This document shows, in pieces, positions 34,164 through 43,162 of a stretch of DNA of 64,000 bases. The DNA lies in the NCBI RefSeq assembly GCF_052161615.1, contig NZ_CP197417.1:5332001-5396000 (forward strand), read 5' to 3'. The DNA comes from Aeoliella sp052161615 (GTDB lineage Bacteria > Planctomycetota > Planctomycetia > Pirellulales > Lacipirellulaceae). Made by a program: the position numbers and the translations under genes. Position 1 is the stretch's first letter; each line of letters opens with the position of its first letter. The notes beneath the pieces are model-generated. The model was given only the letters and a program-made list of their open reading frames with translations. It made no database searches and was not told the DNA's origin.

Positions 34164-35414
34164 CTACACCAAATGAAACTCAGTTTGGCGGCCGTCGATG
34201 TAGTGGACGCCGGCGCGCGTGATCGCAGCGTCTTGTTCGAGCATGAACGGCACGAGCTGGCCGCCCCATTCGGGCACCTCGACGTCGGTGCGGAGTTCGA
34301 CGGTATAGGCGGTGTTCTCGTGCATCACAACGTCGCCCCGGCCGGCGATCGCCGTTTGTTGCCAGGGGAGGCCCATTAGCGGGCCGGGCTCGTGCAGGAA
34401 GTGGCTAAGCGAGTGCGAGTAGATTCGCGGGTTGCTGATCCCCTCGGCGTGGGCTTGGGCAAGGCTGCACTCGAGGATCGCGTTGCCGGTGAGGCCGCAC
34501 TGCCAGTTGCTGGTGAAGACGTCCTGCAAGCGGTTCGACTCGGCAAGGCCGCGGCGGAGGCCTTCGGGTGCCGCGGTTTCGCCGGGGCGGAGGACGTAGG
34601 CGAGTTCTTGGTGGTCGGTAATGAGCCGTAAGTACTCGACACCGACGTCGCAGTGCAGCATGTCGCCGGCGTGGATGACGAGCTTATCGGGATCGCTGGG
34701 CTGCGGCGCGTTGTCGTTGCGGTAAAGTCGGTAGAACGGCTTGAACGACAGCGGCAGGCCCAGGTCGCGGGCGAGTTGTGTGTACGCCCACTCGAGGTCT
34801 TCGAGCGTGGTGACGCCGGGGGTGATGGTGTCGCGCGAGAAAATCTGCCGCATCATGGCGTGGGCGATTTGGCAGGCGTGTTCGTAGAGTTCGAACTCCT
34901 CGTCGAGTCGCGTTTCGAGCCAGCGAATGACCAGTGGCTCGGCGGAAACGCATCGCGACGACAGCTCGGGGCCGATCGACGCGAATAGCTTGTCCCGAAG
35001 CGTCGCGGTGAGTCCGTCTGCCGCCCAGATCACTTCGGACGTGTTGATGCCGATGCGGCGTGGCTGTCGCTGATCGAGCATTTCGCGGAGTAGTTGCCAC
35101 TGGTCTTTGTCGTCGAGGGGCTGCCAAGTGGATGGTGGCATCAGTCCTCGCATGTTGGTTCGCGAGATGTTGATTCGCTCGATCTCGGTCCCGTTGTCGA
35201 AGAACAGCACGACCTGAAGAATGGGTGCCCACACTTCGTAGGGCGTGATGGTTTTGAACACGGGGTCGTGATTATCCTCGTGGCCGATGACGAGCCACGC
35301 GTCGAAACCAGTCTCACGCATTACAGTGGGCAGGATCTGCTCGAAACGGCGGGCAAGTGTCGCGTTGACGAATCGAGCTTGCTGACGAACCGGGAGAATG
35401 GTGGGGATCGACAT
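34164..35414 (-). CDS. M24 family metallopeptidase (Xaa-Pro aminopeptidase-like)
   Basis: A 416-residue protein starting MSIPTILPVRQQARF; upstream in-frame codons would overlap folC. The N-terminal creatinase-like domain is followed by the pita-bread domain with metal ligands in GDMLHCDVGVEY (two Asp), YSHSLSHFLHEPGP (His), NTAYTVEL and the final LEQDA (Glu). The fold includes prolidases and aminopeptidase P, but also non-peptidase members, so the substrate is open. It begins 11 bases after the folC stop, so they share a transcript. Confidence 0.87.
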   Translation of the reverse strand: MSIPTILPVRQQARFVNATLARRFEQILPTVMRETGFDAWLVIGHEDNHDPVFKTITPYEVWAPILQVVLFFDNGTEIERINISRTNMRGLMPPSTWQPLDDKDQWQLLREMLDQRQPRRIGINTSEVIWAADGLTATLRDKLFASIGPELSSRCVSAEPLVIRWLETRLDEEFELYEHACQIAHAMMRQIFSRDTITPGVTTLEDLEWAYTQLARDLGLPLSFKPFYRLYRNDNAPQPSDPDKLVIHAGDMLHCDVGVEYLRLITDHQELAYVLRPGETAAPEGLRRGLAESNRLQDVFTSNWQCGLTGNAILECSLAQAHAEGISNPRIYSHSLSHFLHEPGPLMGLPWQQTAIAGRGDVVMHENTAYTVELRTDVEVPEWGGQLVPFMLEQDAAITRAGVHYIDGRQTEFHLV

Positions 35415-35425
35415 GGAGGTTGAAT

Positions 35426-36805
35426 TCAAGTGGAGGGAAGCTGGGCGCGCTGGCCCAGCACAACGGGGCGGAGTTCGGCGGTGAGGAAGAACGAGCCTGC
35501 GATGGCAATCAAGCCGCTCGCCGGAGTGACCTCGATGGCACGACGCCACGCCTCGATGGGCGTGGCGATGAGTTCGATCGAGGCACTAGGCGTCGGGCTA
35601 GCGACGGCGCGAAACGCCGCGGCCAACTCGTCGCGGGGCACCACGCGAGGGTTCGACTGGTACTCGGTGATCAGGATCCGCTCGAAGTGCGGCACCAGCG
35701 CCGTGGCGATGGCCTTGAAATCCTTATCGCGACTGCAGGCGATCACGAGCGTCCTAGGCACTTCGCACCGCGCGGCGAGCGTAGTGGCGAGCGCGGCGGC
35801 GCTGGCGGCGTTGTGCGCCGTGTCGAGCACGACGAGCGGTTCGCCGGCCACGAGTTCAATTCGCCCCGCCAGCCGCATCGTGGCGAGTCCTTCGCGGCGT
35901 GCCGACTCCGGGATCTGCCAGCCTTGGCGGATCAGTTCGTCGATCACGGCGAGGGCCACCGCGCCGTTGGCGGCCTGGTGCTCGCCGGTGAGGGCGATAG
36001 CCACGTCCGCGAGCTTCACCTCGCCCGCGACGACGTAGTCGAACTTGTCCCCCTTCTTCGAAGGGTGGTAGATGTAGTCAAAGTCGCGACCGCGCTCGAT
36101 CAACCGCGCGCCATGTTCGCGGGCCACTTGAACGATCACGTCGCGCGGCTCGTCGGGGATCACGCCCGACACGACGGGGACACCCGACTTGATGATGCCG
36201 GCCTTCTCGCCGGCGATGCTGGCGAGTGTGTTGCCGAGCTGCTTGGTGTGGTCGAAGCTGATGCTGGTGATCACCGACACAGCGGGCAGGCAAACGTTGG
36301 TCGAGTCGAGCCGCCCGCCAAGGCCGACCTCGAGCACCACGGCCGCGCACTTCTGCTGTGCGAAATACACCAGGGCCATCGCGGTCGAGATGTCGAAGAA
36401 CGTGAGACCATCTTCGCCCGACTCGGCAGCGCGGCGATCAAACTCGTCGACGACGGGGCGAACGGTTTCGACGAGGTCGGCAAGTTGCTCGCCCGTTGCG
36501 GCAATGCCATCGATGGCGAAACGCTCTTCGAGCCGTTCAAGGTGGGGCGAACTGAACACGCCGGTCCGGCAACCCGACGCCGTGAGCATCGCGGCGACCA
36601 TGGCGGCCGTCGAGCCTTTGCCCTTGGTGCCGGCAATGTGGACGATGGGGGCCGCCGTGTCGGGGCTACCCAAGGCGGTGACGAACTGCCGCATGCGATC
36701 GAGCTTGAGCTGCCGCTCGCCGTAGGGGACGACGTTGGTGCGCTCGTAGTTAATGCGGCTCAGCAGCCACTCGGCAGCCGCATCGCGTCGCGAGCCGCTC
36801 GGCAT
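35426..36805 (-). CDS. folC: Bifunctional folylpolyglutamate synthase / dihydrofolate synthase
   Basis: A 459-residue Mur-ligase-family enzyme. The P-loop is GTKGKGST, FSSPHLERLEERF follows, LEVGLGGRLDSTN and SFDHTKQLGNTLASIAGEKAGI are FolC signatures, and VLDTAHNAASAAAL marks the C-terminal domain. It adds glutamate to dihydropteroate and folates in the cytoplasm. The chosen start is ATG 36805; an in-frame GTG at 36838 would add 11 residues, and neither has a strong Shine-Dalgarno. Confidence 0.95.
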   Translation of the reverse strand: MPSGSRRDAAAEWLLSRINYERTNVVPYGERQLKLDRMRQFVTALGSPDTAAPIVHIAGTKGKGSTAAMVAAMLTASGCRTGVFSSPHLERLEERFAIDGIAATGEQLADLVETVRPVVDEFDRRAAESGEDGLTFFDISTAMALVYFAQQKCAAVVLEVGLGGRLDSTNVCLPAVSVITSISFDHTKQLGNTLASIAGEKAGIIKSGVPVVSGVIPDEPRDVIVQVAREHGARLIERGRDFDYIYHPSKKGDKFDYVVAGEVKLADVAIALTGEHQAANGAVALAVIDELIRQGWQIPESARREGLATMRLAGRIELVAGEPLVVLDTAHNAASAAALATTLAARCEVPRTLVIACSRDKDFKAIATALVPHFERILITEYQSNPRVVPRDELAAAFRAVASPTPSASIELIATPIEAWRRAIEVTPASGLIAIAGSFFLTAELRPVVLGQRAQLPST

Positions 36806-37067
36806 TCGTTCGACAGATTCCACCCGATTCGATCCCACGTCCTACTGCCAGCCATTGCATTGGATTCTCAACAGTTGCGCTAGATTTTCTAACGCTCTAT
36901 TGGCGAAGCGAACAGCATGGCAGGTTATGCGGCCGATTGCCAGCGGGCCGCCGCGGTGTTTTCGCGGTTGGAACTTGGTCCCCGCTGGTGGGTGAGGTAC
37001 GATAGTTGCAGTGGCTTAAGGGGTCGCTAGTCGCGCTTTTCCCGAATTGACTCAGGAGGTTCCGCCC

Positions 37068-37337
37068 ATGTCCCCGTCCGAAGATCTCTGCGTTGTCGCC
37101 AATGCCCACTCGGTGATGGAAGCGGCACCCATCGTTGCGGCGCTGGAACGGGCCGGCATCAAGGCCATGACTGGCAACACGAACTCCGCCACTTTGCTTC
37201 CTGAAGTGATGGGCGAGGTCGAAATCCTCGTTACTAATCACGATGCCCCACGGGCCGTGACGCTCCTCCAGTTGATCGAAGAGCACGGCCCGGAAATCGA
37301 TTGGTCACAGGTCGATGTCGGCCAACCGGAAGAGTAA
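37068..37337 (+). CDS. DUF2007-like small signalling-type protein
   Basis: An 89-residue protein preceded by a perfect AGGAGG eight bases before the ATG. The sequence VVANAHSVMEAAPIVAALERAGIKA and EVEILVTNHDAPRAVTLLQ fits the alpha-beta pattern of the DUF2007 (putative prokaryotic signal transducing) family. The ferredoxin-like fold could bind a small ligand. It is divergent from folC and upstream of the SMP-30 gene. Confidence 0.75.
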   Translation: MSPSEDLCVVANAHSVMEAAPIVAALERAGIKAMTGNTNSATLLPEVMGEVEILVTNHDAPRAVTLLQLIEEHGPEIDWSQVDVGQPEE

Positions 37338-37356
37338 ATCGACCGCTCGCCAATTC

Positions 37357-37381
37357 TGTGGGAGGGCTCTCCGAGCCCGAT
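37357..37381 (+). repeat. Palindromic intergenic repeat, GGGCTC/GAGCCC family, copy b
   Basis: Consensus-type copy: TGTGGGAG, then stem GGGCTC, loop TCC, GAGCCC and GAT. It lies 19 bases after the DUF2007-like stop. Confidence 0.8.
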
Positions 37382-37429
37382 TTTCCTGCCGCAGAGCGTT
37401 CCCTTGTTACATCTTGGAGTGCCCCTCGC

Positions 37430-38461
37430 ATGCTTCGCACCGCTGTGCTTCCGTGGATCTGCATTATTGCCATGAGTTCCATCGCCCGAGGGCAATCGAA
37501 CGTCGAGCCAATCGAGACCGTGGGTTCGATCGAGATCCACGATCCGGCGGCGGTGGAGTTGGTTGACGAGGACGCGAAGATCGAACGCCTTGCCACGGGA
37601 TTCCTGTGGAGCGAAGGACCAGTGTGGATCTCGGAGGGAGACTTCCTGGTGTTCTCGGACGTCCCACGCAATACCGTCTACAAGTGGAAGGACGGCAAAG
37701 GGCTCAGCGTTTATCTCAACCCCTCGGGCTACACCGGCGACACCGATCGCGAAGGTGAATCGGGCTCCAATGGACTCGCCATCGATGGCGAGGGGCGATT
37801 GGTGCTGTGCCAGCATGGTGACCATCGCGTCGTGCGGATGGACGCGAGCGTGCTTGAGCCCGAGGCCAAGTTCACGACACTCGCCGGCGACTTCGAGGGG
37901 AAGAAGCTCAACAGCCCCAACGACCTCGCGATTCATTCGTCGGGAGCCATCTATTTCACCGACCCGCCGTACGGCCGCATCGGTTCGTTTGACAACACCG
38001 ATCGCCCGCTCGACTTCCAGGGCGTGTATCGCGTGGTGCCGGGCGAGCCGGCGACGCTCCTCACCAAGTCGCTCCGCGCGCCCAATGGCATCGCCCTGTC
38101 GCCCGACGAGAAGACACTGTACGTCGCGCAGTCGGACTCGAAGAACGCCATCTACATGGCATACGCCATCCAGGACGATGGCTCGATCGACGAAGGCCGA
38201 GTGCTGCTGGATGTCACGCCGCTCGGGAAGCACGCCCGCGGCAGCTGCGATGGACTCAAGGTCGACACCGAGGGAAACCTATGGGCGACCGGCCCCGGCG
38301 GCGTGCTGGTTATCAGCCCCGAGGGCAAACACCTCGCCACGATCCACACCGGCGACTTGGTAGCCAACTGCGCCTTCGGCGACGATGGCTCGACGCTTTA
38401 CATGACCAGCAACCACGACCTTTGCCGGGTGAAGGTGAAGGCAAAGGGGATGGGGTTCTAG
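37430..38461 (+). CDS. Secreted SMP-30/gluconolactonase-like protein
   Basis: A 343-residue protein with a signal peptide (MLRTAVLPWICIIAMSSIARG) and GGAG nine bases before the ATG. The beta-propeller shows the calcium/zinc ligands of the family: Glu in LWSEGPVW, Asn in LNSPNDLAI and Asp in SCDGLKVDTEGNLW. The family hydrolyses sugar lactones and related esters. It is exported here, probably to the periplasm, where it could process aldonolactones. Followed by a repeat copy and the convergent ychF. Confidence 0.9.
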   Translation: MLRTAVLPWICIIAMSSIARGQSNVEPIETVGSIEIHDPAAVELVDEDAKIERLATGFLWSEGPVWISEGDFLVFSDVPRNTVYKWKDGKGLSVYLNPSGYTGDTDREGESGSNGLAIDGEGRLVLCQHGDHRVVRMDASVLEPEAKFTTLAGDFEGKKLNSPNDLAIHSSGAIYFTDPPYGRIGSFDNTDRPLDFQGVYRVVPGEPATLLTKSLRAPNGIALSPDEKTLYVAQSDSKNAIYMAYAIQDDGSIDEGRVLLDVTPLGKHARGSCDGLKVDTEGNLWATGPGGVLVISPEGKHLATIHTGDLVANCAFGDDGSTLYMTSNHDLCRVKVKAKGMGF

Positions 38462-38485
38462 CGGCGAGGAATCGTCAGTTGGGGA

Positions 38486-38507
38486 TTTGTGGGAGGGCTC
38501 CCACAAA
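38486..38507 (+). repeat. Shortened palindromic repeat, copy c
   Basis: A collapsed form in which TGTGGGAG is followed directly by its own complement region (GGGCTCCCACA), giving a 22-base near-palindrome. It sits between convergent genes. Confidence 0.65.
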
Positions 38508-38554
38508 GATTCGACTACCGAGGCCACCACGGCCCTTACGGGCCCCGCTCGCTT

Positions 38555-39646
38555 TTAGACGTTGAACAAGAAGTGGCAGACGTCGCTATCGCGCATGACG
38601 TAGTCTTTGCCTTCGACGCGTAGTTTGCCCGCTTCACGGATCGCTTTCTCGCTGCCGTACTGGTCGAGGTCGTCGACCGAGTAGCATTCGACGCGGATGA
38701 AGCCCCGCTCGAAGTCGCTGTGAATCACGCCGGCGGCTTGAGGGCCAGTAGCTCCGACGGGGATCGTCCAGGCGCGAACTTCCTTCTCGCCCGCGGTAAA
38801 GTAGCTCTGCAAACCGAGCAGCGAGTACGCGGCCCGCGCGAGCACCGCTAGCGCAGGCTCGGTGAGTCCAACGCTTTCGAGCATCTCCTGGCGGTCGGCT
38901 TCGTCGAGTTCCGAGAGTTCGGCTTCGAGCCGTGCACAGACCGGGACGACCTGGCCCCCTTCGGCAGCAGCCCGCTCGCGGACGCGCTGGACGTGGGGCC
39001 CCGTGCCTTCGAGGTCGTCCTCTTCGATGTTGGCGACGTATAGCACCTGCTTGCTAGTCAGCAGTTGCAGGCCGGCGATTTCTTTGCGGAGGATCGGATC
39101 GTTGGTGTTCAGCGAGCGAATCGGCTTGCTGTCGGCGAGGATGCCTTTGCAGATTTCGAGCAACTCGACGCGACGCTTGGCGTCCTTGTCGCCCGTGCGG
39201 GCGGTGCGGCGTGCTTTCTCGAGCGAGCTGTCGACCGATTCGAGATCGGCGAGCATCAGCTCGGTGTCGATGGTTTCGATGTCGCGAATCGGATCGACCG
39301 TGCCATCGACGTGCGTGATGTCTTCGTCGTCAAAGCAACGGACCACATGCAAGATCGCATCGACGTTGCGAATGTGCGTGAGGAACTTATTGCCCAGGCC
39401 TTCGCCCACGCTCGCCCCGCGGACGATGCCGGCGATGTCCACCAGTTGCAGAATGGCGGGGATCACCTTCTGGGTTTTGATGTGCGACTGGATTCGGCCG
39501 AGGCGCGCGTCGGGCACGGGCACCGCGCCGACGTTGGGCTCGATGGTGCAGAAGGGATAGTTCTCGCTAGCAATGCCCGCGGCCGTCAGGGCGTTGAACA
39601 GCGTGCTCTTTCCGACGTTCGGTAGGCCAACGATGCCTGCCTCCAT
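38555..39646 (-). CDS. ychF: YchF/OLA1 family ATPase
   Basis: A 363-residue protein, standard length. The P-loop is GLPNVGKST (7-15), switch I contains NYPFCTIEPNVG, and G3 is DIAGIVRGA. The G4 position reads NIEEDD instead of NKxD, which explains ATP preference. A coiled-coil segment and a C-terminal TGS domain (FTAGEKEVRAWTI) follow. YchF associates with the ribosome and responds to oxidative stress in E. coli. Convergent with the SMP-30 gene. Confidence 0.97.
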   Translation of the reverse strand: MEAGIVGLPNVGKSTLFNALTAAGIASENYPFCTIEPNVGAVPVPDARLGRIQSHIKTQKVIPAILQLVDIAGIVRGASVGEGLGNKFLTHIRNVDAILHVVRCFDDEDITHVDGTVDPIRDIETIDTELMLADLESVDSSLEKARRTARTGDKDAKRRVELLEICKGILADSKPIRSLNTNDPILRKEIAGLQLLTSKQVLYVANIEEDDLEGTGPHVQRVRERAAAEGGQVVPVCARLEAELSELDEADRQEMLESVGLTEPALAVLARAAYSLLGLQSYFTAGEKEVRAWTIPVGATGPQAAGVIHSDFERGFIRVECYSVDDLDQYGSEKAIREAGKLRVEGKDYVMRDSDVCHFLFNV

Positions 39647-39886
39647 GGCGGCGGTTCCTTGGTGGGCGTCCTCGCGCGTCGTGCTCAGCGGCTAGCCGCG
39701 GGGCGTGGCGTGCGGTAGGGCGAATGGGGAAGTAGGGGGAAAACGTGGCAGTATATCGCGAAACGCCTGGGTTCGGCAGTGTCGCTTCGTCGCGCGCGGG
39801 CGGCTCGGATAGCCAGCGGCGTCGCGGGCGACAATAATGGAGCACCCGCATTCCTGATTTTCGGACACCCCTCCGGAGCCCCCGCC

Positions 39887-41767
39887 ATGCCGCTCGCCCT
39901 TCGCTCCCTCTCGCTCCTGGTTTTCTCGCTTGCCCTGCTGCTGGTGCTAACCTCGGTGCCGCTGGTGATCGCCGCCCCCGAGAAACCCAAGCCCGACGCC
40001 GCCCCGGCCGTCGACCCTGCGACCCTCGAATCGAGCGAAACCCCCGACGACGAGAACACCGAAGAAGGGGATGATGACTCCGACGACCGCGAAGATTCGG
40101 GCGAGGAGGCCGCGGACGACTCCGACGAGCCGGCACCGGGCCAAGAAGACCTCGATAAAGCGACGCAGCTCAAGCTCACCGCGACCGATGGCAAGCAGGT
40201 GAACGACGTGATTCAGCTGCTCGCCTCGGCGATGAAGAAAGGTCTCGATAAAGAGAACGAGGCGTTCGCCAAGCAAATGCTCGCCTCGACCCTCATGGAA
40301 CGAGGTGCGGGCCTCGCGCGGGTGCTACTCGAACAACCGCTTCCCAATCCCCAGCAGGACCCGCGATGGCTGCAGCTGCGCGTGATCGCGCTGTCGGACT
40401 TGGCACAGGCCGTGAAGCTCGACCCGGCGGAGAACGAGGCGTGGATTCTCATCGGCCGGTTGCAGCAACTTCCGCAGGGCGACCCCAAAGCCGCGGCTTC
40501 CGCCTATGGCAAAGTGATTGACGCCAAGGACGTCGAACCCGCCGTGCTCGCCGAGGCGTATGCTCGCCGCGCCACCGCACAAACCGATCCCGGCGCACGG
40601 CTGACCGACCTTAACGGTGCCATCGAGGCCGAGACCAAGAACATCAATTATCGCTTGCTCCGCGCCCGGCACTTCATGGGCGAAGAGGAACTCGACAAGG
40701 CGCTCGACGACATCGACGCCGCGATCGAGATCTCAGAAGACGAATACGCGGCGCATGAACTTCGAGGCTTGGTGCTCAATGCCCAAGGTCGCACCGAGGA
40801 AGCCTTCAAGGCGTTCGATCGGGCGAGCGAAGCCGAGCCCGGGGCCATCATGCCTTATCTGCAACGCGCGGAAATGTACGGACAGCAGGGCGATCTTGAG
40901 AACGCCATCGACCAAGCAAACAAGGCCATCGATCGCGAAGAGTCGAACCCGCTGTGCTACCTGCTGCGTGCCGAGCTTTACCTTCGTAACGAGCAGCCCA
41001 AAGAAGCCCTGGCCGACGCCGACAAGATGCTGGAGCTAAATCCAACCTTGGCGCCGGCAGTGTTGCTGAAGGCCCGGGCATACGAAGGTCTTGGTGAAGA
41101 CCAAAAGGCCCTGGAACAACTCGAAATCCTGGGCAAAGCTGCCCCCGGGCGTGCCGACCTCGAATTGCAAATCGCCATGTTCGCCCTGAAGCTCGAAATG
41201 CCCCGCCGGGCGATCGAGGCCCTCGACCGGGCCATTGAGGGCGATCCCAAGAACGCCCTGCTGTACCGCTTCCGCGGCGACTCGAAGCTCAACGTCGGCA
41301 TGCACGCCGAGGCCGTGGCCGACTACGAGGAAGCCATGAAGCTCGATCCCGAGGACTCGGGCGTGCTCAACAACTTGGCGTGGACGCTCGCCACCAGCCC
41401 CGACGACCCCGTGCGCGACGGCAAGCGAGCCGTGGAGCTCGCTACCAAGGCGTGCGAAATGACCGACTTCAAGACGGCCCACATTGTCAGCACGCTGGCC
41501 GCCGCCTACGCCGAGACGGGCGACTTCGAGAACGCGAAGAAGTACGTCAAGCAGGCGATTGAGCTCAACGACGAAGAGAACTCGGACGCCATCAAGAAGG
41601 AACTGGAAAGCTACGAGCAGGGCAAACCGGTTCGCGAACGCCAGCAGCTTGACTCCGGCGAGCGCGAGGGCGGAACCCCCAAGGCCGACGACGAGGACGA
41701 AGAAGAGCGAAAGCCGAATCGCCCCAGCGGCACCACCCCGGCACCCCGGCGCTCGATTGATTTCTGA
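39887..41767 (+). CDS. Secreted TPR-repeat protein
   Basis: A 626-residue protein with GGAG eight bases before the ATG and a signal peptide (about 1-30, ending VIAA). A very acidic linker (about 30-95, rich in Asp, Glu and Ser) follows. From about 160 to 580 there are repeated 34-residue helical motifs with TPR spacing, such as NEAWILIGRLQQLPQGD, EEAFKAFDRASEAEPG and AVADYEEAMKLDPEDSG. The C-terminus is charged. TPR arrays hold protein complexes together; no partner is evident. Highly acidic exported proteins are common in this lineage. Confidence 0.88.
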   Translation: MPLALRSLSLLVFSLALLLVLTSVPLVIAAPEKPKPDAAPAVDPATLESSETPDDENTEEGDDDSDDREDSGEEAADDSDEPAPGQEDLDKATQLKLTATDGKQVNDVIQLLASAMKKGLDKENEAFAKQMLASTLMERGAGLARVLLEQPLPNPQQDPRWLQLRVIALSDLAQAVKLDPAENEAWILIGRLQQLPQGDPKAAASAYGKVIDAKDVEPAVLAEAYARRATAQTDPGARLTDLNGAIEAETKNINYRLLRARHFMGEEELDKALDDIDAAIEISEDEYAAHELRGLVLNAQGRTEEAFKAFDRASEAEPGAIMPYLQRAEMYGQQGDLENAIDQANKAIDREESNPLCYLLRAELYLRNEQPKEALADADKMLELNPTLAPAVLLKARAYEGLGEDQKALEQLEILGKAAPGRADLELQIAMFALKLEMPRRAIEALDRAIEGDPKNALLYRFRGDSKLNVGMHAEAVADYEEAMKLDPEDSGVLNNLAWTLATSPDDPVRDGKRAVELATKACEMTDFKTAHIVSTLAAAYAETGDFENAKKYVKQAIELNDEENSDAIKKELESYEQGKPVRERQQLDSGEREGGTPKADDEDEEERKPNRPSGTTPAPRRSIDF

Positions 41768-41779
41768 GTGCTCTGGTGC

Positions 41780-41804
41780 TGTAGGAGGGCTCTCTGAGCC
41801 CGAT
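41780..41804 (+). repeat. Palindromic intergenic repeat, copy d
   Basis: Family copy with loop TCT (GGGCTC/GAGCCC) and TGTAGGAG in place of TGTGGGAG, 13 bases after the TPR gene stop. It forms a tight cluster with copies e and f in opposite orientation. Confidence 0.75.
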
Positions 41805-41818
41805 GCCCTACTAGGGTA

Positions 41819-41842
41819 ATCGGCCTCGGAGAGGCCTCCACA
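41819..41842 (-). repeat. Palindromic intergenic repeat, copy e (covarying stem)
   Basis: The stem is GGCCTC/GAGGCC, a paired change relative to GGGCTC/GAGCCC that keeps base pairing. Confidence 0.75.
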
Positions 41843-41859
41843 ATTACTTACTCTCGGCT

Positions 41860-41884
41860 ATCGGGCTCGGAGAGCCCTCCCACA
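41860..41884 (-). repeat. Palindromic intergenic repeat, copy f
   Basis: Consensus-type copy, inverted relative to copy d, 23 bases before the convergent DUF1570 gene stop. Confidence 0.8.
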
Positions 41885-41906
41885 GTTGTTGTAAGCTCGC
41901 CCTTCG

Positions 41907-42977
41907 CTATTCGAGCTCTGTCATCCAGGTGCGGAAGTTCGATTCGAACAACCCGAAGTCTTTTCCGAACGCCGATGCGAAGTCGCGTACGCGTTCGACC
42001 GCCGGGTACTCGCTATTGATGGGGCGATCCGCGATTTTCTGTAGGTACTGCTCGTACTCGCGGGGCCGGGTTTCATTGAGATAGAAGGTCAATGCCCAGC
42101 CTAGGGCGTAGGCTCGCTCGGCCGACGTGTTGTACGGTTGGTCGCTGGCAATGAGTTCCAACAACTCGTGCTTGCCGCTGCTGGACGGCAAGAAGTGGCG
42201 ATAGTCGTCGAGCCGAGTGCGATTAATTCGATCGCGACGCTGGGCGTCGGTGCCCGTTTGATAGACGCCACGGGCTTCGAACATGGTCGCGAGACCCTCG
42301 ACCACCCACTTGGGCGTCACCGCCGTGCGGCTGTGGAGGCCCGTGTTGAACGCCGTTTGATGGGTCGCTTCGTGCACCAGCGTATTGGCGGTTGACCCCC
42401 ACTCGCTGTCGTTCACGTCCACGCGGTCGAACATTAAGACGCGGTTGGTGAGCGGGTCGTAGTGCCCGAGCGTGTTCGGAGGCAGATTGTGCCCGCTCAG
42501 ACGGGCTTGCTCGTAGTACTCGTCCTCGGACCCGTATATCACCGCGACCAGCGGGAACTTGGGCTCCGTGAGCGAGAAATTGCGGACCCGGAAATAATTC
42601 TGGAAAGCGCGGTAGAGCTCTTCGAACCGCTGCCCCCAAATGTCGCTCTCGCCGGGACGATGGACCACCAAGTAGTGCCCCGTAGAAGTAATGCTGAACC
42701 CGTCGCCAAATTCTTCGCTCAGCGACGCTCGCATCTCGCTGGGGCTAAAGCCTTCGAATACTGGCGAAGTCCGCTGGGCGTTTTCGGCCTTCTTGGGGTC
42801 GAGATAGTGGAGCACGCCATCGCGAGACTGGATTAATATCTGCGTCTTGGTCCAGTACAGCGGCCGGCCTTCGATCCGCTGGCCGTCGTAGTCGGCCGCG
42901 AACATGAATTCGGCCCCCAGAGCCGGTAACGCCGCGGTGGTGGCGAGAATCGCGAGGGCAATGCGTGGAGTGAGCAT
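41907..42977 (-). CDS. Exported DUF1570 (metalloprotease-like) protein
   Basis: A 356-residue protein with a signal peptide (MLTPRIALAILATTAALPALG). The central DUF1570 region carries LVHEATHQTAFN, an HExxH zinc motif, followed by PKWVVEGLATMFE, whose Glu could be the third ligand, as in gluzincins. An N-terminal strand-rich segment (FAADYDGQRIEGRPLYWTKT) precedes it. The family is abundant in planctomycetes and uncharacterised, but peptidase activity is plausible. Convergent with the TPR gene. Confidence 0.85.
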   Translation of the reverse strand: MLTPRIALAILATTAALPALGAEFMFAADYDGQRIEGRPLYWTKTQILIQSRDGVLHYLDPKKAENAQRTSPVFEGFSPSEMRASLSEEFGDGFSITSTGHYLVVHRPGESDIWGQRFEELYRAFQNYFRVRNFSLTEPKFPLVAVIYGSEDEYYEQARLSGHNLPPNTLGHYDPLTNRVLMFDRVDVNDSEWGSTANTLVHEATHQTAFNTGLHSRTAVTPKWVVEGLATMFEARGVYQTGTDAQRRDRINRTRLDDYRHFLPSSSGKHELLELIASDQPYNTSAERAYALGWALTFYLNETRPREYEQYLQKIADRPINSEYPAVERVRDFASAFGKDFGLFESNFRTWMTELE

Positions 42978-43162
42978 GGCGATGGCAAGCGGTGGGTGGG
43001 CCGACAGTACTCGAAGAATCTGGATCGTTCTAGAGGAATTCTAGCTCGCAAAACCGGCAAGACTTTTGCCGCCCGAGGGCTTAAAATGCAGTTCGCAGAA
43101 TCGGAACAGGCCGCACGCATGATGCCAAAACGCAACATGAGAGCTGAGGGAGGTAAGAAACC

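Noticed and set aside
35420..36883. A 487-codon open frame on the plus strand opposite folC
   Set aside because: Antisense shadow; folC has complete Mur-ligase motifs on the other strand.
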